64,000 nucleotides of DNA from Bacteroidales bacterium. Its GTDB lineage: Bacteria; Bacteroidota; Bacteroidia; Bacteroidales; Paludibacteraceae. Position 1 is the stretch's first letter, and each line of letters begins with the position of its first letter. Positions 38,865 through 48,492 of this stretch are shown here, piece after piece. The stretch is taken from positions 1-64,000 of the forward strand of contig JAAYQF010000026.1 of the NCBI GenBank assembly GCA_012519425.1, written 5' to 3'. The translations under genes and the position numbers were made by a program. The notes below the pieces were generated by a model. It searched no databases. It was given only the letters and a program-made list of their open reading frames with translations, and was not told the origin of the DNA.

Positions 38865-39668
38865 CTAAATTTGTTTTGCGATAAAAGCGTTTAACATCTT
38901 ATAATTTCTGAACCTTTCGTAAGGTTGCGTTTGCAAGGTTTTATTTGCAAGTTCTACAATTACTCCATCACGTTTTTTTGTATCAGTTTCTACAACATAT
39001 TTGTTCTGCATTATATTTTCTACAATTGAGAATTGATTTCCAACACAAGCAGGGTCATACGGATGGACACCTAAATACAGTTCCAGTACAATAATTCCTA
39101 GACTAAAAAAATCAGTTCGTGGGTCAATTAAATTTTTATTGTTAGCTAGTTGTTCAGGTGCTGCATAGATTGGAGTACAGGGTCCCATCGGTGAAATTGT
39201 TTTAGTCAGTGATTCTAAATCTAAAAAACGCGCAATGCCTAAATCAATAATGCAGGGCATACCATTAGGGCGAATAATAATGTTTTCAGGTTTTAAATCT
39301 CTATGAACAATATTTTTATCCCAAATAACAGAAAGTCCTTTTATCAATGAATTGAAAAGAGTGAATATTTCTTTAGTTGTTTTAAATTCTGTCATTACTT
39401 CTCGTAATACCTTGCCTTCAATATAATCCTCTACAATTTCAAATTTTTTAGTTTTTACATCAATGTTAAAATGGTGTTGTTTCGGATAAAAGTCAGATTC
39501 TAATTCAGAAAGCAACTCCACCTCACGTTTAATTCTTTCAAGCGATGTGAAACTTTTTATTGTCCCCTCTTTAATGACCACCTTACCAACTTTGGAGTGT
39601 TCAGCCAAGTGAACTATTTTCTGTCCGCCTTGTGGTAATTCTTTTATTATTGTACAATCTCTAATCAT
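38865..39668 (-). CDS. Serine/threonine protein kinase
   Basis: LPQGGQKIVHLAEH, VVIK lysine, IVHRDLKPENIII, IIDLGIAR, YAAPEQL, DFFSLGIIVLELYLG. Confidence 0.93.
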   Translation of the reverse strand: MIRDCTIIKELPQGGQKIVHLAEHSKVGKVVIKEGTIKSFTSLERIKREVELLSELESDFYPKQHHFNIDVKTKKFEIVEDYIEGKVLREVMTEFKTTKEIFTLFNSLIKGLSVIWDKNIVHRDLKPENIIIRPNGMPCIIDLGIARFLDLESLTKTISPMGPCTPIYAAPEQLANNKNLIDPRTDFFSLGIIVLELYLGVHPYDPACVGNQFSIVENIMQNKYVVETDTKKRDGVIVELANKTLQTQPYERFRNYKMLNAFIAKQI

Positions 39669-39672
39669 ATTG

Positions 39673-39680
39673 CAAAGTTA
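39673..39680 (-). promoter_or_regulatory. -7 element TAACTTTG directly upstream of the kinase ATG
   Basis: TANNTTTG consensus, 4 nt before the ATG at 39668. Confidence 0.5.
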
Positions 39681-39767
39681 ATATTAAATCTTCAAATCTT
39701 CTTTATCAAGACAAAAAAATGAAGAGGGATGACAAGGTCACAAGGTCTCCGGAACTGATTTATAATA

Positions 39768-39800
39768 AAAGGGGCTGTCTCGTTTTTAGACAACCCCTTT
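39768..39800 (-). terminator. Hairpin downstream of the TPR lipoprotein gene
   Basis: AAAGGGGcTGTCT-cgttttt-AGACAaCCCCTTT. Confidence 0.65.
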
Positions 39801-39829
39801 ATACTTTATGTCAATTCGAAAAATTTACC

Positions 39830-41536
39830 TTACTTCACAATGGATTGGAAGGTAGCATCATCCCAAAATTTAGAAAACTCAATATCCTTGGATGCTTTAG
39901 GACCACATGCTGCATCTTTACCAACAGCAGTTTTAAGATTTGAATAAACACCGTCTTTATCATTGGTGCGGGCAGCAACAATAGCTGACAGATAAGCTGT
40001 AGTTGCATCCGGCTTTTCTACTGATGCCAGGGTGTTTTTCGCTGCATTGTATTCCTTGTTCATAATTTGTGACAAAGCAGCATTGTTGGAGTTAACTCCT
40101 GCAAAAGAAGATTTTGCTTTGGCATAATCACCGGTAGCAACATAATAAGTTCCGGTGGCGTTCTTCAAGTTTCCGGTAGTACCGGCAGCCTTACCAAAAT
40201 ATTCAATAGCCTTGTCATTATCACCTTTTGCCAGGGCACACAAGCCTGCATTGTAATTGGCATCCGGGTTTTTCGCATCCATTCCGAGTGCTTTTGCAAA
40301 CAATGATGCAGCCTCATCTATTTGATCTTGTTGATATCTTACAACTCCTAAATTGTTGTATGTTCTGATATCAGAAGGATAAGCATCAATAGCTTTCTTA
40401 TAAATTTCAGCCTTTTCGTTCAAATCGTTTGTAAGCGTAGCGGCATACAACAATTCTTCTACATCTAATTTAGATATATCTTCTTTGGCGTACTTAGCTA
40501 TCTCTTCATCAGATTTTCCGGTTACCTTAACGATCAGTTGCAATTGAGAACGACGAAGTTGTGGCAAAATCTCATCAGCAATCTGTTTATAAGCTTCAGA
40601 AAGATTTTTAATTTCGCGCTCGCGTTGTTCCGGATCGGTATACATTGAGAGTACGCGCAAGATCAATTGTTTGTCTTGAATATTTGATTCTTCCATCAAT
40701 TTTTGGAAACCTTCCCAATCTTCGGGAGTAAATCTGGTTTCTATTGTAAGAGGAGAATCAATTTTCTTTAATTCTGCATTTAAGAACTTCGCGGTTTCTT
40801 TCTGACGTCTTTCAGCCAAAGAGGTGTTTAAATCAACCGGACCATCTGGTGATGCATAAGCAGAAACTTTCAAGTTTTCAACTGTTTTGTTTAACGCATC
40901 TTTAGCTTCAACTATCTTTTGAGTCAGCGCCTTGATGTCATCGGTGGTAGTTTCAGACTTGCGAACAACAGACTGATGGATCAAGAACAGAATTTCAGCT
41001 TCCGTCATTTCCATAATGTCGCGTACGAATTGATCAGCAATGATGGCAGCACCCAACTCATCTCCGAAACTTTTCTGAGCAAGTTCTGAACTGGCATTCA
41101 CACCATCAGCTACTTTAACAGGTTTTAAATCGTATTCTTTCTTCTTGTCTACTACGTTAAATTCCAAATACAACTCACTAACCGCTAATTCGGGTACATA
41201 ATCAAAAGACACGTTGAGGGAATAATTTCCTCCGGCTTTGTAAGCAATCGTTTGATCATTTCCTACTACTTTCTCTCCTTGGAAAACACTTGGAGATCCT
41301 TTTACTTCATAACCTTCTGCATTTTTAAGAACAGGGGTAACGGTAACAACAGCATTCTTTTTAAAATACTTTTCAGGGAAAGTTCCGGTAACGGTTGCTT
41401 CTACCTTGCCTGCTTTGGTTTCAAGAGGATTAGGTGTGCAATTGAACAAGTTTGGATCTAAATCGGAAAGATTCTTACAAGAGCCAAACAATACTGCAAC
41501 CGAAACTGTAAGCGCAAATAATAACTGTTTCTTCAT
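39830..41536 (-). CDS. TPR-containing lipoprotein
   Basis: Lipobox-like LFGSCKN; C-terminal TPRs (YPSDIRTYNNLGVVRYQQDQIDEAASLFAKALGMDAKNPDANYNAGLCALAKGDNDKAIEYF). Confidence 0.8.
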   Translation of the reverse strand: MKKQLLFALTVSVAVLFGSCKNLSDLDPNLFNCTPNPLETKAGKVEATVTGTFPEKYFKKNAVVTVTPVLKNAEGYEVKGSPSVFQGEKVVGNDQTIAYKAGGNYSLNVSFDYVPELAVSELYLEFNVVDKKKEYDLKPVKVADGVNASSELAQKSFGDELGAAIIADQFVRDIMEMTEAEILFLIHQSVVRKSETTTDDIKALTQKIVEAKDALNKTVENLKVSAYASPDGPVDLNTSLAERRQKETAKFLNAELKKIDSPLTIETRFTPEDWEGFQKLMEESNIQDKQLILRVLSMYTDPEQREREIKNLSEAYKQIADEILPQLRRSQLQLIVKVTGKSDEEIAKYAKEDISKLDVEELLYAATLTNDLNEKAEIYKKAIDAYPSDIRTYNNLGVVRYQQDQIDEAASLFAKALGMDAKNPDANYNAGLCALAKGDNDKAIEYFGKAAGTTGNLKNATGTYYVATGDYAKAKSSFAGVNSNNAALSQIMNKEYNAAKNTLASVEKPDATTAYLSAIVAARTNDKDGVYSNLKTAVGKDAACGPKASKDIEFSKFWDDATFQSIVK

Positions 41537-41748
41537 ATGTAATTAATTGTTTTTTAATGGCTTAAGAACATCCGGATAAAAACGCAGCAGTTTGTAAGCT
41601 TATTTTTCAACCTGTGTGCTCCCCAGCCGAATTGATTATTATTGAGTTTTATTCATTAAGTTTTTAAAATTTCAAAAATCCTGACAAAGATACTGATTTC
41701 ATCGTAATAATCAAACCCTTAATAAGAAATATTTAGAATTTGAACGGG

Positions 41749-43236
41749 CTATTTAAAAAATGCTTTAAAAATATCATTTCCATTTGCATAGATAAGCAAT
41801 GCAAACAATAACAACATACCAATGATTTGCGCACGTTCCATAAATTTATCTCCGGGTTTTCGACCGGTTATTATTTCATACAGCAAGAACATGACATGAC
41901 CGCCATCCAATGCGGGAATAGGCAGAAAGTTCATAAAGGCTAATATAAGGGACAAAAAGGCAGTCATATTCCAGAAAACTTGCCAATCCCATACTGCAGG
42001 GAACAATTTACCTATACTTCCAAATCCTCCCAGCTGCTTAGAACCTTCTTTGGTGAAAACCAACTTGAATTGTTTCACATAACTCACCAGGGTATTCCAT
42101 CCTAAAGAGATGCCGGCAGGCACGGACTCAAGTAAACCGTACTCTACTCTTTTGGTCTCAAAGAATGTATACAGAGGGCGTAAAATTACCCCCATTTTAC
42201 CACTTTCAGTCAAGGACATGGGAACATGATGTAATTCACCCTCTCTGTAGAAGGACAATAAAATTTCATTTCCGGCGTGCTCATCCAGTGCAGCAGCTAT
42301 ATCCTGGTACATGCTGCACGATTGCCCGTTAATAGCCACAATGCTGTCATTTTTCTGTAGTTGTGAAATGTGTGCAGGCGTGCCTGCCTGTACTTCTTCA
42401 ACAACGAACGGAAAGCGAATGGTAATCAGACCTGATTCACCGGACGCGAGAATTTGCTGTGCAAAATCTTCAGGCATTTCAATAGTAACCAGGGAATCAT
42501 CACGAAGCACCTGAACCTCCCTGCCTCCATCGATCAATATTTTTTCTATAAAATCAGATGACTGCTCAATAGCCTGATTATCAACGGCAATAATTTTATC
42601 TCCATGCTGAAAACCATTCTTCACCATCGTAGGAGAAAACTGGAAGCCATAATATGCATTTTCAAATGGCAGATACTCTTTTCCCCAGGTAAAAAGTACA
42701 GCTGCGTAAATGACCAGGGCTAAAATAAAATTAACGAATACTCCACCTGTGATGATGGGCAAGCGTTTCCACACCGACTGAGCACGATATTCCCATGGTT
42801 GAGGCGGAGCAGCCATCTGGGTCTTATCCATCGATTCGTCAATCATACCTGCAATTTTGCAATATCCCCCCAAGGGTAACCAACCAATGCCCCACTCTGT
42901 ACTTTCAGGATGCTTTCTCCAATCATCGTCAGGCAACTCATCCAACGGAATAGGTTCCATAATGGGTTTACCTTTGTCATCAACCATTCCAACTCCCTGT
43001 GAATTCATGGCCTGACGTTCGCCTGGCGGAACATTGGGTGCAAAAAATTTCACACTCCATTTTCCATTGATCTTTTTTGCCCTTACAATTGAAATTTTGG
43101 GATTGAAAAACATATAAAATTTTTCCACCCTTACTTTGAATAATCTGGCGAAAAAAAAGTGTCCGAACTCATGCAAAAAAACCAAAATTGACAAGCTGAG
43201 TATCAACTGTAACGTCTTGATTAAGAAAGTCTCCAT
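41749..43236 (-). CDS. rseP: RIP metalloprotease RseP/site-2 protease
   Basis: FLHEFGHFFFARL, PDZ segments, NFLPIPALDGGHVMFLLYE. Confidence 0.93.
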   Translation of the reverse strand: METFLIKTLQLILSLSILVFLHEFGHFFFARLFKVRVEKFYMFFNPKISIVRAKKINGKWSVKFFAPNVPPGERQAMNSQGVGMVDDKGKPIMEPIPLDELPDDDWRKHPESTEWGIGWLPLGGYCKIAGMIDESMDKTQMAAPPQPWEYRAQSVWKRLPIITGGVFVNFILALVIYAAVLFTWGKEYLPFENAYYGFQFSPTMVKNGFQHGDKIIAVDNQAIEQSSDFIEKILIDGGREVQVLRDDSLVTIEMPEDFAQQILASGESGLITIRFPFVVEEVQAGTPAHISQLQKNDSIVAINGQSCSMYQDIAAALDEHAGNEILLSFYREGELHHVPMSLTESGKMGVILRPLYTFFETKRVEYGLLESVPAGISLGWNTLVSYVKQFKLVFTKEGSKQLGGFGSIGKLFPAVWDWQVFWNMTAFLSLILAFMNFLPIPALDGGHVMFLLYEIITGRKPGDKFMERAQIIGMLLLFALLIYANGNDIFKAFFK

Positions 43237-43269
43237 TTATTTCAAAAAAACAATATATGCTAAATTTAT

Positions 43270-44442
43270 TTATCGGCTTATCTCAGCCACCTTCTCTTGC
43301 GCCTTTAAGCGCGCCTCTTCATCGGTCTTCACATAATCCTCGTAAGTTGGTTTCCTGATGAAAACCATATTACTCATCACAAACTCAATCACATCACTCA
43401 TTTCTAAAAAGCCTATTTGTGATTTCAGAAAAGCCTCAACCACCACCTCGTTGGCTGCATTGAGTATGCAGGGCATATTTCCGCCTTCTTCAATAGCCTT
43501 ATATGCAAATCCAAGATTTCTAAATCTCTCCAAATCAGGCTTTTCAAATGTAAAGTACGGATATAGATTAAAATCCATACGCGGGAAATTTGTCTGTACA
43601 CGTTCAGGATAAGTAAAAGCATACTGAATCGGCAATTTCATATCCGGCAGGCCCATCTGTGCTTTGATAGACCCATCAACAAACTGAACCATGGAATGGA
43701 TGATGGATTGCGGATGTACAATAACTTCAATCCTTTCCGGCTGAACCCCGAACAACCATTTTGCTTCTATAACTTCAAAGCCCTTGTTCATCATCGTTGC
43801 AGAATCAACCGTAATCTTTGCCCCCATATCCCAATTGGGATGTTTCAAAGCCTGTGCAGGTGTCACTCCCTCCAAAGCTTTCAAATTAAAAGTACGAAAG
43901 GGACCACCCGAGGCCGTCAATATCAACTTTTCGATTGAGTCGGTACTTTCTCCGGCCAAACATTGAAAAATAGCCGAATGTTCCGAGTCAACCGGTATGA
44001 TAGAAGTGCCATATTCCCGGCATAGATCATTAATCAGATCTCCGGCAACCACCAAAGTTTCTTTATTGGCCAAAGCAATGCGCTTCCCCGCTTTAGCCGC
44101 CGATATGGTCGGCTCGAGTCCGGCATAACCTACCATAGCAGTCAACACAATATCAATTGGCTCCATCTCTGCTACTTGCACGATGGCATCCAATCCGGCA
44201 AAGACTTTCACCGGAATATCCGATAAAGCTTCCTTCAAATTCAGATAATGTTTTTCATTGCCAATCACCACTATTTCAGGCAGAAATTGGTGTGCCTGTT
44301 GGATCAACAGTTCAATATTATTGCCTGCAGTAAGGGCATAAACATCAAAAAGCGACGGATTTGCCGCTACCACCTCCAAAGCCTGAGTTCCTATAGAACC
44401 TGTTGAGCCGAGTATGGCGATATTTTTCTTTTGGATGTTCAA
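43270..44442 (-). CDS. dxr: 1-deoxy-D-xylulose-5-phosphate reductoisomerase
   Basis: ILGSTGSIGTQALEVV, LANKETLVVAGDLI, PVDSEHSAIFQCL, ASGGPFRT, HPNWDMGAKITVDSATMMNKGFEVIEA. Confidence 0.97.
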   Translation of the reverse strand: MNIQKKNIAILGSTGSIGTQALEVVAANPSLFDVYALTAGNNIELLIQQAHQFLPEIVVIGNEKHYLNLKEALSDIPVKVFAGLDAIVQVAEMEPIDIVLTAMVGYAGLEPTISAAKAGKRIALANKETLVVAGDLINDLCREYGTSIIPVDSEHSAIFQCLAGESTDSIEKLILTASGGPFRTFNLKALEGVTPAQALKHPNWDMGAKITVDSATMMNKGFEVIEAKWLFGVQPERIEVIVHPQSIIHSMVQFVDGSIKAQMGLPDMKLPIQYAFTYPERVQTNFPRMDFNLYPYFTFEKPDLERFRNLGFAYKAIEEGGNMPCILNAANEVVVEAFLKSQIGFLEMSDVIEFVMSNMVFIRKPTYEDYVKTDEEARLKAQEKVAEISR

Positions 44443-44462
44443 AATATGAATTTAGAATGCAT

Positions 44463-45329
44463 TCAGAACACAATAACTTCTTCCGGGTTAACAGGATTTC
44501 CTTGTTTCCATAGCTCAAAACAGAAATGTTCTTGCATATTTAACACATTATCGTCACCGGTAAATGCAATGACTTCTCCGGCTTTGACTACGTCGCCGAC
44601 TTTTTTAAGTAACTGAGAATTATGCTTGTAGATAGACACGTAATCATCTTCATGTTGCACTTGAATGATACCTCCGTGGCTGAATGAATAGGAAATATAT
44701 ATGACAGTACCGTTCAGTACACTGACAACCGCCTCGTGAGGAGAAGTCAATATAGATATTCCATAGAATTTTTCCTCGGGGTTAAAGGAAGAAGTAATTA
44801 CACCTTTGGTAGGTTTGAAGAATACCAAAACACGCTCCGCATCGCCGGGAGCAAGGGATGACAGGTTATATTTTTCATCTCTTTCATAACGCTCCACAAA
44901 ATCTTTTTCTGCTTTTGATTTTTCAACCAACAGTTCAGCTCTTTCTTTAAAGGTAATCGTATCATTCATCTGTACGGAATCATAGCGAACGTCACCGGAA
45001 ATTATTCCTTTGACCACCTCTAAATACTTTGCCTGTAATTCCATCTGATTCAACAAGGAATCAACCTGGATCGACTTATTGATAATTTGAATACGGTCGT
45101 CCGGACTGCCATAACCCGGCAAGTAATACCTCAAGGGTGTAAAAATGATGATGGATGCTAAAATCAAAAATGTAAGCAGGATAAAAAAGGACAAATAGAT
45201 AAATACGGTGAACCTGGATAGTCGAATAAACCAGGACTCTTCCAATGTGTTCTCATTCAGTATCGAAACACGATATTGAAAGCGTATCTTCTGCATGAAC
45301 TTTTTCCATTTTCCTTTTTTCTTCGCCAT
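44463..45329 (-). CDS. M23 family metallopeptidase (membrane-anchored)
   Basis: N-terminal TM; LTSPHEAVVSVLNGTVIYISYSFSHGGIIQVQHEDDYVSIYKHNSQLLKKVGDVVKAGEVIA. Confidence 0.85.
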   Translation of the reverse strand: MAKKKGKWKKFMQKIRFQYRVSILNENTLEESWFIRLSRFTVFIYLSFFILLTFLILASIIIFTPLRYYLPGYGSPDDRIQIINKSIQVDSLLNQMELQAKYLEVVKGIISGDVRYDSVQMNDTITFKERAELLVEKSKAEKDFVERYERDEKYNLSSLAPGDAERVLVFFKPTKGVITSSFNPEEKFYGISILTSPHEAVVSVLNGTVIYISYSFSHGGIIQVQHEDDYVSIYKHNSQLLKKVGDVVKAGEVIAFTGDDNVLNMQEHFCFELWKQGNPVNPEEVIVF

Positions 45330-45427
45330 GTACGATTGTATTATCTAAAGTTTCTTCAAGAATCAGCGACAGTGGTATTTAATTCAATCATGCAAAAGTA
45401 AGTTTTTTTTGGCTGAACAGAAAATAC

Positions 45428-45462
45428 AAAAAGCTCAAACAGTTGATATGTTTGAGCTTTTT
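45428..45462 (-). terminator. Intrinsic terminator at the end of the V-ATPase operon
   Basis: AAAAAGCTCAAAC-agttgatat-GTTTGAGCTTTTT, T-run on both strands. Confidence 0.8.
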
Positions 45463-45480
45463 TATGACTATAAGTTCTTT

Positions 45481-45933
<453 letters not shown>

Positions 45934-45985
45934 TTATTAAAGTTGTTTTTATTTTTATTTTTAAATAATTTTTTCTCTTTCATTA

Positions 45986-47815
45986 TCACTCTTCTGCCGG
46001 TTCCGGTTGTTTGAATGGATTGTACTTCCTGCCTCCCCCCTCAAAGCCTGCATTTTTATAAAACTCTACAAAGGTCAGGCGCATGGGATGCACAAATGCC
46101 CCCAAGCCTGCCATAAAGATATTCATACCATGGCCGAAAACCATAATTAGCAGCATAATCAAGGTACTCACTACGGGTATATCACCACTCAACTTAAATG
46201 CTAAGTCGTTGAACACAAAGCCCATTACACCTGAAGATATTCCCAGGGCGAACAAACGTATGTATGACAGCAAATCGCCCAACAGTCCGGTTGCCATATT
46301 ATAGGCATCCCAAAGTCCCGCTCCCACATTGATTAAAGGATTCCGTTTAACATCGTTCAAGATGAAGACGAATATAGCTCCCACTCCACCAAATCCGTAA
46401 TATAAATATTTCACGATTTGCTCATCTATGTCATACACCTGAGAAGCCAGGAAAGTTCCACCCATACCAATGATGATCAGCAGCCAACCCCAATTGGCAA
46501 AAGAAGCGGCCCATCCGTGACGAATCACTTTGCTCACAGCCTGAATGATCATTCCGAACAGTATCTGCACCACGCCAATGATCAAAGAAGCATAGAATAA
46601 TTTGTTGGAATCCAGCATAAAAACCTTGAATTTCTCCAACCAGGGAATATCGGCGTCAATCAAACTAAAACCGAAAAAGGTACCGGTCACCAACCCCAGC
46701 ACGATGGTAGAAGCCCCCAACCAGGCCGCCAAAGAGAACACAGGTTTCATGGAAGGTTTGGCTTTCTTCCGCAAAATCAATGATGCTATAAAAATAAGTA
46801 AACCATAAGCTGTATCACCCACACATAAACCAAAAAACAACAAGAAAAAAGGTGCGAAAAAGGGAGTTAAATCCAACTCATGGTAGTTGGGCAAATCGTA
46901 CAATTCCCCAATCATTTCAAACAACTTAGTAAATTTGTTGTTTTTCAGCTTTACGGGTACTTTTTCTGTATCTAAAGGTTCTGCCGATTCGTAATAAACA
47001 CCGGATGATTCCAAATAATCTTCCAATTCGGCTGTGTTTTCTTCAGGACACCATCCTTCTAACAGCATCACCTTCTCATCCACTTGTGCAGTGGTGTTCA
47101 ACACAACTTTTGAAAAGTCAATCTCACCGGACACTTGTGTACTGAAAGCTTGCAGATCGTGGTAATGCTCAATGGCAAACTGCCTGATAAATTCTTTGGA
47201 AGCAGATATTTCTTTTTGGATAGATGCGATTTCTTTTTGGATTTCAGATGCATTTTTATCAGACAACTGAATGGGATCTGCATCAATATCTACCACGACA
47301 TCAGGTCTGTTGATAGTTACAAAATGCTTGTAAAGCCCAACTGTACCAATTTCAAAAGCATTATACAACACTTCCCATTCCTGATCAAATTTTTGCTCAT
47401 GACAACTGAAAAAGCGCAGTTCAAAACCGGCATCCTGCAATTCTTGTAACCTCTCGTGTGAAAAATTACCCCACACTTCCATTCTTTCCCACTCCCGCTC
47501 GGCTGATTGCAGTTTCTGATACTGTGATTCCAACAAATCGTATTTTTCTTCAATCTCCTGCATCAGGGCTTTTCCATCACTATCTTTCTTTGTTTTTTTA
47601 GGTTTTACCCCCTTAGGCAATTCCGGTTGCAATTTCTTCAACAAAACACCTAATCCGGTTTTGAGCTGTATCTGACGGGTTAGTTCCTCGTCCTCCTGGA
47701 CCCCTTCAGACTTCTCAATGATGTGTAACACACCAATTTCCCTGATCTTATTCAAGAAATCCAGGTATGTCTTATGATACACTAGAAAGGAATATTTTCG
47801 CATCTTAACTATCAT
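45986..47815 (-). CDS. V/A-type ATPase subunit I
   Basis: N-terminal MRKYSFLVYHKTYLDFLNKIREIGVLHI; C-terminal multi-TM with LLSYIRLFALGISSGVMG. Confidence 0.92.
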   Translation of the reverse strand: MIVKMRKYSFLVYHKTYLDFLNKIREIGVLHIIEKSEGVQEDEELTRQIQLKTGLGVLLKKLQPELPKGVKPKKTKKDSDGKALMQEIEEKYDLLESQYQKLQSAEREWERMEVWGNFSHERLQELQDAGFELRFFSCHEQKFDQEWEVLYNAFEIGTVGLYKHFVTINRPDVVVDIDADPIQLSDKNASEIQKEIASIQKEISASKEFIRQFAIEHYHDLQAFSTQVSGEIDFSKVVLNTTAQVDEKVMLLEGWCPEENTAELEDYLESSGVYYESAEPLDTEKVPVKLKNNKFTKLFEMIGELYDLPNYHELDLTPFFAPFFLLFFGLCVGDTAYGLLIFIASLILRKKAKPSMKPVFSLAAWLGASTIVLGLVTGTFFGFSLIDADIPWLEKFKVFMLDSNKLFYASLIIGVVQILFGMIIQAVSKVIRHGWAASFANWGWLLIIIGMGGTFLASQVYDIDEQIVKYLYYGFGGVGAIFVFILNDVKRNPLINVGAGLWDAYNMATGLLGDLLSYIRLFALGISSGVMGFVFNDLAFKLSGDIPVVSTLIMLLIMVFGHGMNIFMAGLGAFVHPMRLTFVEFYKNAGFEGGGRKYNPFKQPEPAEE

Positions 47816-48420
47816 AGCAACTCCTCCTCTCTTTCTCTTTCTTGCCGTGATTTTACTATTTTCTGAGATGATTTGGAAAGATTTTCTTCATCTTCCATAA
47901 ATCTCTTTATTTTCAAAATGGCGTCTTCATAACCGGGAATTTGTACTTTTTCAAACAAATTTACCTTTTGCGTGGTTTTTTTACGTGCATGCTCTAACAA
48001 TTGTACCTTTTGCTCCGCAAAAACCTGTTCGATACCAATCTGAGCCAGCTCCTTCAATTGCGCCAAACCGTCTGCGTACCATACAGGGGCATTGAATAAG
48101 CTGTATGGTTTCATTTCATATATAACTTCATCCAGTACAGGAACACGCACAGCAGCAATTTTTCTGACACTCATCCGCACATCCTTCACTTTCAGAAGAG
48201 ATGTATCAAATTCTCCCCACAAGGCCAACATCTTGTCGTATGAAAGGATGCGGTTCTCCAATTCTTGCTCCAAGCTTTTAATCTCATCTTTTGCTTTCTT
48301 AACCTCAACACGCAAAGCACTTTCCTTATTTTTAATGGTAGGAAGTGCACGCACACGCATGTTCAGGTTTTTCTCCAAAGCCTGTAATGATGTTTTATTA
48401 TATTGAAATTTAATAGACAT
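47812..48420 (-). CDS. V/A-type ATPase subunit D
   Basis: Coiled-coil subunit in conserved operon position; KFQYNKTSLQALEKNLNMRVRALPTIKNKESALR. Confidence 0.88.
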   Translation of the reverse strand: MSIKFQYNKTSLQALEKNLNMRVRALPTIKNKESALRVEVKKAKDEIKSLEQELENRILSYDKMLALWGEFDTSLLKVKDVRMSVRKIAAVRVPVLDEVIYEMKPYSLFNAPVWYADGLAQLKELAQIGIEQVFAEQKVQLLEHARKKTTQKVNLFEKVQIPGYEDAILKIKRFMEDEENLSKSSQKIVKSRQEREREEELL

Positions 48421-48492
48421 AAAAGCTGTTTTTTATTTTGCAGTCGTAAGTCCCGGAAACAAAACTTATCATTCCTTACGAAACAAATTGGA

